Positions 9,101-16,988 of a DNA stretch of 64,000 bases are shown piece by piece (the first letter of the stretch is position 1; each line of letters opens with the position of its first letter). The stretch comes from CAYLLT01 sp964384465 (GTDB lineage: Bacteria; Planctomycetota; Phycisphaerae; UBA1845; PWPN01): positions 1 through 64,000 of the forward strand of contig CAYLLT010000005.1 in the NCBI GenBank assembly GCA_964384465.1, given 5' to 3'. The position numbers were made by a program, and so were the translations under genes. The notes under the pieces were generated by a model. The model was given only the letters and a program-made list of their open reading frames with translations. It was not told the origin of the DNA and searched no databases.

Positions 9101-9250
9101 GGGACTGCACGACTGCCCGAAGCAACTCGCCAGCACCGCCGTTCCCAGCAGAGCGCGGCCGACCGCACTCCATACGCGAAATCCGGCCACAGGGGTCGAA
9201 TCGTGAAGCTGCACGGCGCGCGGCGAGGGACGGACATGAACAGACATCAT
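6182..9250 (-). CDS. Large secreted lipoprotein-like protein with PKD domain; probable polysaccharide lyase or heparinase-fold protein
   Basis: The protein is 1022 aa. The N-terminus has a hydrophobic segment ending LASCFGQSCS, compatible with a lipoprotein signal. A PKD domain follows (about 108-188: LTITASPLEGPAPLTVHFSA, DWNFGDG, HTFVQAGSYTVKA), then a Ser/Gly/Thr linker (192-217) and a cadherin-like domain (about 220-310, DADGDTLSF, YNGQDFFYFVANDG). The remaining 700 residues are rich in Trp and Tyr, with helical repeats (330-640) followed by beta-rich sequence. That is the order found in heparinase/alginate-lyase type enzymes (alpha/alpha toroid plus beta sandwich), with candidate His-Tyr residues at GHDHIDTAAINC. 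The enzymatic role is inferred from architecture only. It is convergent with moaC. The ATG at 9247 (MSVHV) is an equal start choice. Confidence 0.7.
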   Translation of the reverse strand: MMSVHVRPSPRAVQLHDSTPVAGFRVWSAVGRALLGTAVLASCFGQSCSPAPVLSPLGTGEQVLNYPSDLPPDEPANQPSNPTSSGTTDNAPEPQQSEVDTSNANPIGELTITASPLEGPAPLTVHFSATGPDGAALAAEPDWNFGDGITGKGLSVEHTFVQAGSYTVKACPGGDAGAGVTCGEIVIAAQESTAGGTTAGGGTAGGGSGGGGGGGTPGVNHAPVGIERGLVIPVNPASTFALGATDADGDTLSFIIVVLPTHATISDAGRVITAADLPYTLAHHSNQLTYQVDAGYNGQDFFYFVANDGKVNSANAGYWIESGTWFNEIPAITSDRWLNPPSLPPPRAITRADYYDFIRHFYLVRGSWGRDHAGEDVPFQQEYAMYEAFFYHVLGEEDYATTAMLLLRGSNAYFTTGSGKTAEVRFDAALPAAQAYLWIKDCPALTADDHAFVKQYLFMLESRLELEKGAFSRAMATGTTRRMLSLLYPNDPAEPTRSAYWQTIWNDWFATRDTFENSINYTGWWWTFLDAWITATGEDAVYLDAQVRALVERYYQQATPIGIMPEYGETSGANTGPGKWIALMEKWATVYRDGRFKWTAHRLFEWTTDRTANMDQWGNIRLTMMTDLMAAYLTADDSVAEVQPTGGSTLSTRHTVRWVNGEERQQTGYPGVMLTDTMPDKLVLRSGGAVEDMYALVELAPELGHDHIDTAAINCMTASGSLLLSNEPYFAGEHRFHNAFQVRATTGDGRFSSVGRPEMATTVPVMADGQLATYAQVHVDGYMFAPAALDRRVFFVKNSFLWVHDTLTANSSMTAQIGPAWQTVATYGASGDNWLNTCLVTVPVSPVWGEYYLMQWENHPWDLLVLFLPDAQAELQVDDVTWDDTQFRTPQTVLNNMKQRLWYQKSVTLSAGASLHFSSVLAPHAPEPDSSARAASFVTLTDTAAATVVRWDESPGTSWYVGINDGGATQTMGTIATDAKWFLIETVNGVVTQYWLVEATTLTSGGLPIWSSGLRDTVEVTN

Positions 9251-9688
9251 GAGTTTTTTCCTCGAAGGGGAGGTTCCTGTGGGGAGATTTGGACTATTCT
9301 CATCCGGCGCGACTGAAAGGGACCGCAGGCCAAGGGCGCCGCTCGTTCCCGCACAATCGCAACTCGGTTAACCCCGTTACACTTCCTGCGAGGAAGGTAC
9401 GATACACTCCGCGTTTCAAGCAAGGAATTGGAAGAGAATCGCCCGAAAGAGCCGCGCGGTCTCAAGCTCGCCCGGCGCCTGGTAAATGCGTTTGAGACCG
9501 ATAACGGCGGAGAGTCTGCCCATCCGTCACGGCTTCGCCGTAAGCCAAAGCGCCGCCGCTGAAGGCGGGCGCTGGCGGCGCACTCCAAAGGCGGGCGGCC
9601 GGGCGGGTGGCGCCGACAAGTTTGTTTTTGTCGGTGCGGTGGTGAGTGTCGCACGCACATACAAGAGCTTGTGCGTGGCACTTGGCGA
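9251..9688. other. Gene-free spacer with repeats
   Basis: No coding region is supported. It holds a truncated copy of the 130-bp repeat (9521-9587) and two hairpins downstream of the toxin gene: GCGCCGACAA/TTGTCGGTGC (9610-9637) and CACGCACA/TGTGCGTG (9652-9677). A related GTGGCACGCACAAGTCCGTT, then TGACTTGTCGGTGCCAC occurs near 29140-29180. Confidence 0.6.
9521..9587 (-). repeat. Partial copy of the 130-bp dispersed inverted repeat
   Basis: On the minus strand it reads TGGAGTGCGCCGCCAGC..., then GGCGGCGCTTTGGCTTACGG, matching the left half of the copies at 35797-35920 and 51416-51546. Confidence 0.65.
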
Positions 9689-9994
9689 TCAGGACTCTCG
9701 AAGGCACCGACGGAGGTTCCGAGCACCATGCAGGACACGAATAACCTGAATGCCGTCGGCGATGGGGCGATAGAAAACGAGATAATTGCGGTAGCGTCGG
9801 ACAGGGAAGCTCCGAAGTCGAGCAGCGAGTTCCTCGCGCGGCCTGCCGAAATTCGGATATTCCGCCGGAAACCGAAGCGTCTCGTCGATTGCGGTGTGCA
9901 TTCGCCGGGCGTTCCGCCGACTGTCGCGGCGAATGTGCAGGAGGATCTCGACGATATCGCTCCTGCTGACCGTCGTGCGGAGGATGACCGGCAT
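9689..9994 (-). CDS. RelE/ParE-family toxin
   Basis: The protein is about 101 aa, starting MPVILRTTVSRSDIVEILLH. It shows the ParE-like pattern: helical N-terminus, then FPEYPNFGRPREELAARLRS, and a C-terminal strand block RSFPVRRYRNYLVFYRPIAD, IQVIRVLHGARN. ParE-type toxins poison gyrase and RelE-type toxins cleave mRNA; the sequence favours the ParE branch but does not settle it. The start at 9994 overlaps the antitoxin stop (ATGA), a usual coupling in these modules. A longer reading upstream would run inside the antitoxin gene. Confidence 0.88.
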   Translation of the reverse strand: MPVILRTTVSRSDIVEILLHIRRDSRRNARRMHTAIDETLRFPAEYPNFGRPREELAARLRSFPVRRYRNYLVFYRPIADGIQVIRVLHGARNLRRCLRES

Positions 9995-10281
9995 CAGGAA
10001 CTCTTTTTGCGCTGCTCGTTCTCGAAGCGTCGCTCGACTTCGGCGATTACTTCGTCCGGATCCCAAGGGGCAAGTTCGCCCCGGTCGGCCTGATCAATTC
10101 CGACGGCGATCTGAGCCCGTAAAACTTCGAGATCCCCAGGCGAGAGCTGTTCTTCAAGTTCCTGCTCGGTCTGGAAGTTGGCTACGGCGGCGTTGATGAC
10201 CTCCTCGGGAGAGGGAAACCGCCCGATTCTAACCTGCTCGTCAACGAACTTCTGAAGTTCGGGGTGCAGGGAGACATTCAT
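9994..10281 (-). CDS. ParD-like (CopG/RHH) antitoxin
   Basis: The protein is 95 aa: MNVSLHPELQKFVDEQVRIG, then RFPSPEEVINAAVANFQTEQ. The first part is the ribbon-helix-helix DNA-binding half that represses its own promoter. The acidic C-terminal half (IDQADRGELAPWDPDEVIAE) is the usual toxin-wrapping tail. It precedes and overlaps the toxin gene by one base. It lies 58 bp after the BY-kinase gene on the same strand. Confidence 0.9.
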   Translation of the reverse strand: MNVSLHPELQKFVDEQVRIGRFPSPEEVINAAVANFQTEQELEEQLSPGDLEVLRAQIAVGIDQADRGELAPWDPDEVIAEVERRFENEQRKKSS

Positions 10282-10339
10282 GGGTTTATCCTCACCTCAG
10301 ACAGCATAACCGCGGCCGGTTGGTACCGACAAGTTCACG

Positions 10340-12592
10340 TCAAACGGTTGTTTTCTCGTGATCGCGGGTGCCGTTGGGGAGGGCGCGTTGGCCCTGGCCG
10401 TTCGTGCCTTCGTCCGTCTGGTAATCGTAGTAGCTGCGGATCTGCTCGCGGAAGTAGCCGCCGCGGCGGACGCGGGCGGCGTTGAGCACGGCGCCGAAGA
10501 TTCGGCCGTTCACGCGCTCCAACTGCTCGCGGGCCCGCATGACCACGCCGCGCGAGCTGCTCTTCGCGCGACAGACGAGGATCACGCCGTCCACCGCCCC
10601 GGTCAGCACCATCGCGTCACTCATCAGCAGTACGGGCGGTCCGTCGAAGATCACCTGATCGTAGCGGTGCGCGGCCTGTAGGATAATGTCCCGCAAGTAC
10701 GGGCTGGCCAGCAGCTCGGTCGGGTTCGGCGGGATCGGACCCGTCGTGACGATGTCCAAGTTGGGCAGATCGGTCGGGCGGACCAGGTCTTCCAGCCGCG
10801 ACTGGCCGATCAGCGCGTTGCTCAGCCCTTCGATCTGCGTCTTGCCGAAAAGCTGGTGCAGCGCGGGCCGATGGAAATTCGCGTCGATCAGCAGCACCCG
10901 CCGCCCGCTCTGCCCGATGGAGATGGCCAGGTTCACCGCGATGGCGGTCTTGCCTTCCTCGGGTTTGGCGCTGGTCACCAGCACCGTCCGCTGCCTCTCC
11001 GCGGGTGAGCTGAGCAGAAGATTCGTGCGGATCGTGCGGAACGCTTCGGCGGTCATCGATCGCGGCGCCGTGTGCGCGGCCATCTCGATCTGCTCGATCG
11101 GTACTTCCTCATCATCCAGGTCCGGCACCGTGCCGAGGATCGGCACATGCACGTGACGGACGACATCGCGCGACGTTCGCATCGACGTGTCCATCAGCTC
11201 CAGCATCAGGGCCAGCCCGATGCCGAGCATCAGCCCCAGAATGCTCCCGCCCGGCACCATCAGCCCCCACTGCGGGAAGCTGGGTTTGACCGGCGGCGTA
11301 GCCGTGCCGATCTTACGCACACGCACCATCCCGCGGTCCTTGATCACCAGCTCCAGTTGATTGCTGTACTGGCGGACCAGATCCAACTCCTTGGTCAGGA
11401 TCTCCTGCTGCTCTACCATGTTGCGGTAGCGGGCCAGCGCCTGGTCGAGGTCCCGCTGCTTGGCTTCCAGCTCAAGCATGCTTTCGCGCAGGGACAGCTC
11501 GTTCGACGTTTTGTGCTGGAACTGCGTGCTGGCCGAATTGAGCTCATAATCGCGATATTCATTCTCTTTCTGAAGTCTCGCCACCTGATACCGCTTATCG
11601 AGGTCTTCGAGCTTGTTTTTGATCGCGACCACCTCACGATGGTTCTCACCGACCCGATTCAGCAGGGCCACGAGGTACTGCTCCAACCCGTTTTTCTGCT
11701 GCTGGAGACCATTGATCTCCGGGTCCGCTTGAATCATCGCCAGCATCTGCGGGCTGAGCGTCACCCGCGACGGATCCACGTTGGTCAGACTGTCATAGAC
11801 CGACTTGGCCGCCAGCTTCTCTTCCTCCACCTTGGTCATCGCCGCCGCCAGCGCTTTGAGCCGCTCGGCGATCAGATTCAATCCCTCGGTGGCGCCGGGG
11901 GTGCCCAGCGACAGGGCGATGAACTTCATCTTGTCTTCCAGAATGGCCTGAAGTCGATCGTACAGTGCTTTTTCCCGCTTGCGGGTGTCATCCAGCTCGC
12001 CCTGATATTGAAGCTGCGACATCTCCTGCACTTTGTAGAGGTATTTGTCGACGATCGTATTGCAAATACTGGCCGCGTCTTTCGCATTCCGCGCCGAGAA
12101 AGCCACCGCCAGATAGCTGCTGCCCGTAAGCTGAGCCGCCGTCAGGTCCTGCTTCATATCGTCGACAATCTGGCCCCTGTCCTTGTGGTCGTGGTACCAG
12201 CCGGTGGCCCTCACCTGCGCATCTTTCAGCGCTTCGCCCAGCACCGTCTCGTCTTTCATGAGCACCGCCTGGTCCTGCACGTAGCGGTTCATCAGGTCCG
12301 CAGTCACCGGGTTTTCCGTCAGGGCACCGGGCACGCGCACAAACGGCGACTCCACCTGCACCACGGTCCTGGCTTCATAGGAGGGATAATTTTTTTCCAG
12401 GTAGTACGTGAGGCCGACCGCGCCTCCGCTCATGAGCATCCACAGCGTGAGGATCAGGAAGAGCCGCTGCCTCAGGATGCGGAAAATCTCCTGCGGCGTC
12501 AGGCCTGACGTGGGAGGTCCCCCGCCCGGACGCCCGGTAATCGCCGCCGGAATCGGAATTCGTTCCTGGATCGTGACTGGCATCGTCGTCAT
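10340..12592 (-). CDS. Exopolysaccharide chain-length protein fused to a BY-type tyrosine kinase (Wzc-like)
   Basis: The protein is 750 aa and spans the inner membrane to control polymerisation and export of an exopolysaccharide. It has a Wzz domain with TM helices near 43-65 and 440-465 and a long periplasmic coiled-coil segment (about 190-420). The cytoplasmic kinase has Walker A TSAKPEEGKTAIAVNLA (about 540), Walker A' RRVLLIDANFHRPALH, Walker B VIFDGPPVLLMSDAM, and a Tyr-bearing tail (YFREQIRSYYDYQTDEGT, about 720). The start overlaps the exosortase stop (ATGA). Together with the export lipoprotein and exosortase it forms a three-gene minus-strand operon. The polymer is unknown; no glycosyltransferases are in the window. 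Confidence 0.93.
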   Translation of the reverse strand: MTTMPVTIQERIPIPAAITGRPGGGPPTSGLTPQEIFRILRQRLFLILTLWMLMSGGAVGLTYYLEKNYPSYEARTVVQVESPFVRVPGALTENPVTADLMNRYVQDQAVLMKDETVLGEALKDAQVRATGWYHDHKDRGQIVDDMKQDLTAAQLTGSSYLAVAFSARNAKDAASICNTIVDKYLYKVQEMSQLQYQGELDDTRKREKALYDRLQAILEDKMKFIALSLGTPGATEGLNLIAERLKALAAAMTKVEEEKLAAKSVYDSLTNVDPSRVTLSPQMLAMIQADPEINGLQQQKNGLEQYLVALLNRVGENHREVVAIKNKLEDLDKRYQVARLQKENEYRDYELNSASTQFQHKTSNELSLRESMLELEAKQRDLDQALARYRNMVEQQEILTKELDLVRQYSNQLELVIKDRGMVRVRKIGTATPPVKPSFPQWGLMVPGGSILGLMLGIGLALMLELMDTSMRTSRDVVRHVHVPILGTVPDLDDEEVPIEQIEMAAHTAPRSMTAEAFRTIRTNLLLSSPAERQRTVLVTSAKPEEGKTAIAVNLAISIGQSGRRVLLIDANFHRPALHQLFGKTQIEGLSNALIGQSRLEDLVRPTDLPNLDIVTTGPIPPNPTELLASPYLRDIILQAAHRYDQVIFDGPPVLLMSDAMVLTGAVDGVILVCRAKSSSRGVVMRAREQLERVNGRIFGAVLNAARVRRGGYFREQIRSYYDYQTDEGTNGQGQRALPNGTRDHEKTTV

Positions 12593-13551
12593 ACGGCCAC
12601 TCCTGCCTCGCTCGAACTTTCAGCTTCCCCATCCACAAACAGGTGATTCAGGACGTAGGAGATCCCCCCGTACAGCGCGAAGGCGATGACCAGCATCGAC
12701 AGCCCCAGCATCGTGTGCCAGACGCCGCGAGCCAGTTCCTCCTTCCCGAATACCACCATGAACCCCGTCGTGGTCACCCGGATGATGTTGCAGAACACGG
12801 CAATGGGTACGCAGGCCAGGATCATGATCATCCGCTGCCAGAGGGGCCGCTCGCTGACGAAGGCCATCGCGACGCCCAGCGCGGTGATCGCCACGATCGA
12901 ACGCATTCCGCTGCATGCCTGCTCCACGTCCAGCGTACCGCTGCGACTGTTAGCGCTGTAGATATACTCAACGACTGTGCCTTGCGGCTCGGCCATCATG
13001 CCGGGCAGCACGGAGAGCACGCCCGCCGAAATGTTGGCCGCGAACCCCCGCAGCGGCATGGTCATCTCCTCGTACAGACGCTGCGGCACCGGCATGGCAA
13101 ACATCAGAAACGCCACCGCGAACCAGCTCCATCTCGCAAGGGGCCAGCCGCACACGATCAGAACCACCCCCATCACCGTCATGACCAGCGCGATGTTCTT
13201 CGGGTATTCCTGCTGGACGAGCGTGCTGCGGACGTACAGGAGGAACGCGGTGGTCAGCAGGATGCCGCCCGCCATGCGGGGCGTCGTGCCTCCGGACCGC
13301 AGCGCTAGCGGCATCCGGTGCCGCTGCATGTAGAGGAAATAAATGCTGAAAAGTGGTATAATGAACCCATGCGACCAGTCGCCGTTATGGCTCCAGATCG
13401 AGATCAGCCGCTCGATCACGTGCCGGTAATGAATCCCCAGAATCCCGGCCAGCACCATCGCCTGCACCGTCATCGCCGGCGTCCACCACCGCGCGGGCAC
13501 CGCCCCGGCGGCATAGGTCATGACCGATGGCTGCTCTTCCAGCCTGCTCAT
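12589..13551 (-). CDS. Exosortase (PEP-CTERM processing transpeptidase family)
   Basis: This is a polytopic membrane protein of about 320 aa with at least seven hydrophobic helices. The exosortase catalytic triad is visible: Cys in DVEQACSGMRSIVAI, Arg in FCNIIRVTTTGFMV, and His in GVWHTMLGLSMLVI. It should cleave the PEP-CTERM tails of exported proteins; two substrates are in this window (23459-24142 and 49087-49830). There is no fused EpsI domain. The start at 13551 (MSRLEEQPS) is preferred to 13650, which would add a poorly conserved N-terminus. It lies between the export lipoprotein and BY-kinase genes, the known pairing of exosortases with exopolysaccharide loci. The Xrt subtype cannot be assigned by eye. 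Confidence 0.92.
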   Translation of the reverse strand: MSRLEEQPSVMTYAAGAVPARWWTPAMTVQAMVLAGILGIHYRHVIERLISIWSHNGDWSHGFIIPLFSIYFLYMQRHRMPLALRSGGTTPRMAGGILLTTAFLLYVRSTLVQQEYPKNIALVMTVMGVVLIVCGWPLARWSWFAVAFLMFAMPVPQRLYEEMTMPLRGFAANISAGVLSVLPGMMAEPQGTVVEYIYSANSRSGTLDVEQACSGMRSIVAITALGVAMAFVSERPLWQRMIMILACVPIAVFCNIIRVTTTGFMVVFGKEELARGVWHTMLGLSMLVIAFALYGGISYVLNHLFVDGEAESSSEAGVAV

Positions 13552-13664
13552 AAGTGGTTCCCGGGCCGATTCAAACCTGCGGGAATCGGATACCCGCTTC
13601 GTGCTCTCAACATGAATCCCGCGACTCCCCACGCCCCCCGGCGAAGACAACCTCTGAAACTATT

Positions 13665-15377
13665 CTAGGGGAACAGGCCCGGAAAGCGCTGATTCAGTGT
13701 CTGCCGCCGCCGTTCCTCCGGGTTCGATTTCGGCGAAAATGAATCGATGTCGCCGAAATTCCGGTCATAAACAAAACCGAACCCATACGTCAGCCGGAAC
13801 GAATTGCGGATCGTGGCCAGCAGCGGGGCGATCGCGTGCGTGCCGACGTTGATCACGTCTTCCGGCTTCAAAAACAGATCGGGATCCTGACCGGCCATGA
13901 TTCGGGCCAGGTCCCACTGCGTAAACTCTTCCCGCTCGCCGTCAATCCGCCGGACGATTTCGCAACGGGTCGGCCAGGCCAGAGCATCCAAACCTCCCGC
14001 CGCCAAAATGGCCTGTTTCAGCGTGATCTCCTGACCGGTTAATGAATATACGCCGGGCCGAACCACATGGCCTCCCAGGTAAAAAACGCCCACCCGTCCG
14101 GCGTCCAGCTTTATCCAATCGTCATGCTTGATCACGATGTTAAAGTTGTAGTCTCCGTTGGCCAGTTTTTCCGCCGGGATGCGGATGATCCGCTGCTGGC
14201 CTTCCATTCCTAACTCCTGCCAGTCAACAGGTTTCTGCGCCTCGCCGGGTTCCGTCGTCGGCTGCGGTGAGACGGGGCCGGGCGGCCTGGCCAGGCGTTC
14301 CTGCGTGGTCGGAGATGGCGATTCAATAAACTTATCATTCACAAAAATAAACGGCGGCAGCGTGGACGGGGACGTTTTTTCCTCTACCGGGGGGGCGGAC
14401 CCGCCCGGCTGGGTCGGCGGTTCCGTCCGTTCCGCCGGACGCGATGAAACGCCTGGTGAGATCGCTTCGATCAGCTCCTGCTCCGGATTCGCAGAGGGAG
14501 TGGGACTCGATTCCCGCGTCTTCGGCTTTTGAGCGGGGGATGACGCCGGGGGCTTTTCACCGGCTGGCGGCTGAGTCTCGACGGGCGCCGGCTCCGCCGG
14601 CCTTGCGGGTGGATTCGGGCCGCCGGCTTCACCCGAAAGGGTCATCGGCGTGACTGGGGGTTCGGGACTGTCATTATCCGGCGGCTGGATAGGGCCGCTC
14701 GGATGAACCCCATGCTCGATGACCCGTTTCGGCTTCGGCTCGTTGCGTATCAGGTAGATCATCTTGACCGAAGGGTCAAGCCCGCCCGCCTGGTTGATCG
14801 CCTCATGCAGACGGAAATCCGGCGGCCGAATCGGGTATCGTCCCGCTGCCTGAATGGCCCCCGAGATGTGATAGGATCGCTGCTGCTGCGACAGGTAGGT
14901 AACCACTACGGTCGGCTCGGGTTGCCGGCGAAAAATCCCCAGCGTCTGGGCCCGGTGGATGATCTCCGCACTTAACATCCGCTTGGTCATTCCCTCGACG
15001 AGAATGTAACCCAGTTGCGGTAGATCGATATACCCCAGCTCGTCAACCGTCGGCTGAAATTCGCTCTCAATATCCGGAGCGACGAAATCGAGCATGCGGA
15101 TCGAGAGCATGTCGCCGACGCCGATCTCATATTCCTTCACCGTTTGGATCAGATCGTCCGGCGTCGGGTCGACGGCCCCGACAATGCCCGGCGGCGTATC
15201 GCGGAAGCTGATCGTCTGCTGGATTTCGTTGACCACGTTATCGTGGAAATTGCCCACCTGGCTGGGGTCGAGGAAGCCATTCCACCACGGTGACACGCAT
15301 CCCGCGCAGAGCAGCACCAGCCCGCCCGCGGCGAGCGTGTGTCTTATCAGCAGCAGGAACAGCCTCGGCGATCGCAT
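13665..15377 (-). CDS. Polysaccharide export outer-membrane lipoprotein (Wza/GumB-like) with a long disordered insert
   Basis: The protein is 570 aa. It has a lipoprotein signal with lipobox LCAGC (Cys27). The Poly_export domain spans about 75-175 (YEIGVGDMLSIRMLDFVAPD, LGYIDLPQLGYILVEGMT), and a first SLBB unit follows (SYHISGAIQAAGRYPIRPPD, about 180-215). A Pro/Ser/Thr/Glu-rich low-complexity stretch covers about 225-365, which is unusual for the family. A second SLBB unit lies near 430-480 (VFYLGGHVVRPGVYSLTGQE, ITLKQAILAAGGLDALAWPT). It forms the outer-membrane exit for the polymer handled by the kinase at 10340-12592. The disordered insert would sit between SLBB repeats in the periplasm. 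Confidence 0.9.
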   Translation of the reverse strand: MRSPRLFLLLIRHTLAAGGLVLLCAGCVSPWWNGFLDPSQVGNFHDNVVNEIQQTISFRDTPPGIVGAVDPTPDDLIQTVKEYEIGVGDMLSIRMLDFVAPDIESEFQPTVDELGYIDLPQLGYILVEGMTKRMLSAEIIHRAQTLGIFRRQPEPTVVVTYLSQQQRSYHISGAIQAAGRYPIRPPDFRLHEAINQAGGLDPSVKMIYLIRNEPKPKRVIEHGVHPSGPIQPPDNDSPEPPVTPMTLSGEAGGPNPPARPAEPAPVETQPPAGEKPPASSPAQKPKTRESSPTPSANPEQELIEAISPGVSSRPAERTEPPTQPGGSAPPVEEKTSPSTLPPFIFVNDKFIESPSPTTQERLARPPGPVSPQPTTEPGEAQKPVDWQELGMEGQQRIIRIPAEKLANGDYNFNIVIKHDDWIKLDAGRVGVFYLGGHVVRPGVYSLTGQEITLKQAILAAGGLDALAWPTRCEIVRRIDGEREEFTQWDLARIMAGQDPDLFLKPEDVINVGTHAIAPLLATIRNSFRLTYGFGFVYDRNFGDIDSFSPKSNPEERRRQTLNQRFPGLFP

Positions 15378-15897
15378 AGCGTTTCACCGCGACAGCGCAA
15401 GTTGCGGATCAAACATGCGTGCTCAACGCCCGGCATGTCTGCCTGGTTTGCGCTGGCGCCATCCGCAAGCCCATCCGCCCGCAGTCCGCACCCGCAAAAC
15501 TGCGCCAACAGTCGTTCAAACCAGTAGTTATCGGCATTCCGCCACAATCCGGTTGAGACGGTCCCCAGCGGGGATCGGATAACCAATACCCTCCGGACGG
15601 TGCGTGCATATCTCTTGTATCGCGTGAACGGTCAATCAGTTCGGAACGAGTCGGCCGTTTTTCTCACAGGGTTGGCACATCGCATTTGATCTTTCCGCCG
15701 TCGCCACGCCCGGTCAAGCGACCGCCGTGGCTGCCGCGCGATGGGAAGTAGGGAAGGATGTCCCGCTCTCATCAGAGGTTAGCGATTAAAGAGACCGAAG
15801 CGCCAGCGAGGGGTTCGAGCGGGGAAGGATTACGGATTTCGAATTGCGGTCTTCGACCCTGAGGCTCAGACCCGAAGGGATTACAGATTGAAGTTGT
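15378..15897. other. Gene-free spacer upstream of the export lipoprotein gene
   Basis: No gene is supported. On the minus strand TTGACC, 17 bp, then GATATG near 15620-15650 is a weak promoter candidate with a leader of about 250 nt. Positions 15787-15850 hold repeat debris: GACCGAAGCGCCAGCGAGGG, and ATTACGGATTTCGAATTGCG, a relative of the ATTGCGGATTGCGGATTG repeats elsewhere. Confidence 0.4.
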
Positions 15898-16806
15898 TCA
15901 CGGGCAAACGAGGCTTATTTCATCGAGCGAGGTGACCTCGGCGTCGGCGTGGCCGCCGGGCGGCGGGATCACGTCACAGTAAACCCCCTCCGGCCGGCGA
16001 ATGCGAACCGTCTGCCAGCCCAACTGCCGCGGGGCGATGAAGTCTTTCTGCGGATTGTCGGCGATGTAGAGGCCGGCCGGCCCGCGGACACCCCATGCCG
16101 CTTCGATCTCCTCGAACGCCCGCGGGTGCGGCTTCCAGAACGCCGCCCCCCAGGCGTCCGTCAGAACGATCCGCTCCAGCCGCCCGGCAAGGCCCAGCGC
16201 GTCGATCTTCCGCCGTTGAACACCCAGCAATCCGTCACTGATCAACCCAAGCCGAAACTCCTTCTGCCACCGCCCCAGCGCCGCCTCCGCATCGGCATAC
16301 AGTCCGATCACCGGCACGTGCGAGCGGTAAAGCTCGATCATCTCCGCAACCATCCCCGCAACGTTGTGGCACCGGACTTCGGCGGGCTCAGTCGAGCCGC
16401 GTCCCGCCGGTGAACCGCTGGTGCGAGAATCCCTTCTCGCGTCCCCGCTGGTGTGAGAATCCTTTCTCTTATCGGTGCCGGGCGGCTCCGCTCCCTCGCC
16501 GCCCGCCGGGTCGTCCGTAGCGGCCGGGCTCCGTACCGGCCGTTTTCCGGGCAGCGCTTCGCCGCCCGCCGCCAGTTCCTCCAGCACCCGATCGAAGATC
16601 CGCCGCCGATCCCCCGAATCGAACAGCTCGCGCATGCGCACGGCCGGATCGATCCTGCACGCCAGCCGCTGTCGCAGCCACGCCCCCACCGCCGCAAACC
16701 CGCTCAGCGCAAACGCCCGCTCCGAGTACAGCGTATCGTCCAGGTCGAACACCACCGCCCGAACGCCGGAAAGACAGACCTCCAACTCGGCATTTCCTCG
16801 GCCCAT
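15898..16806 (-). CDS. HAD-family hydrolase with a repeat-derived insertion
   Basis: The protein is 302 aa. HAD motifs are complete: motif I VVFDLDDTLYSER (nucleophile and acid Asp), motif II GLISDGLLG, motif III Lys in AAFWKPHPRAFEEI, motif IV GLYIADNPQKDF. It is most like small-molecule phosphatases of the GMP/pyrophosphatase-like HAD group; the substrate is not evident. Residues about 86-145 (from KRPVRSPAATDD to TEPAEVRC) interrupt the cap region. They consist of translated repeat units, for example KDSHTSGDARRDSRTSG from tandem GGTGTGAGAATCCTTTCTC-like units. The core fold flanks this block intact, so activity is possible. Confidence 0.85.
   Translation of the reverse strand: MGRGNAELEVCLSGVRAVVFDLDDTLYSERAFALSGFAAVGAWLRQRLACRIDPAVRMRELFDSGDRRRIFDRVLEELAAGGEALPGKRPVRSPAATDDPAGGEGAEPPGTDKRKDSHTSGDARRDSRTSGSPAGRGSTEPAEVRCHNVAGMVAEMIELYRSHVPVIGLYADAEAALGRWQKEFRLGLISDGLLGVQRRKIDALGLAGRLERIVLTDAWGAAFWKPHPRAFEEIEAAWGVRGPAGLYIADNPQKDFIAPRQLGWQTVRIRRPEGVYCDVIPPPGGHADAEVTSLDEISLVCP
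16377..16460. repeat. Dispersed repeat units inside the HAD gene
   Basis: Two diverged copies of GGTGCGAGAATCCCTTCTCG / GGTGTGAGAATCCTTTCTCT lie about 28 bp apart, next to GGGCTCAGTCGAGCCGCGTC. All are read in frame by the HAD gene on the minus strand. Confidence 0.65.
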
Positions 16807-16879
16807 GTGCGTATTCTACAGCGCCAGATTGATCGTGAGATATGCGGTGTGTCACTGCCGTGTCGGCACTGCGATGCAT

Positions 16880-16909
16880 CACAGAGCCGCGAGCGCAAGC
16901 GACCGGTCT
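16880..16909 (+). repeat. Second copy of the moaC-tail repeat
   Basis: CACAGAGCCGCGAGCGCAAG, then CGACCGGTCT, in the spacer before the pgk remnant. It matches 6112-6141. Confidence 0.7.
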
Positions 16910-16950
16910 TCGGCACAACGTTGATTCTGAGCCAAACCCGCGAAACGGGG

Positions 16951-16959
16951 TGATATAAT
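16951..16959 (+). promoter_or_regulatory. Extended -10 element before the pgk remnant
   Basis: TGATATAAT fits the TGnTATAAT extended -10 pattern, within GTGATATAATCAC. No clear -35 element. A very similar site lies at 51737-51745. Confidence 0.4.
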
Positions 16960-16988
16960 CACATGATTAACCTGCCCCGCGGGTTTGG

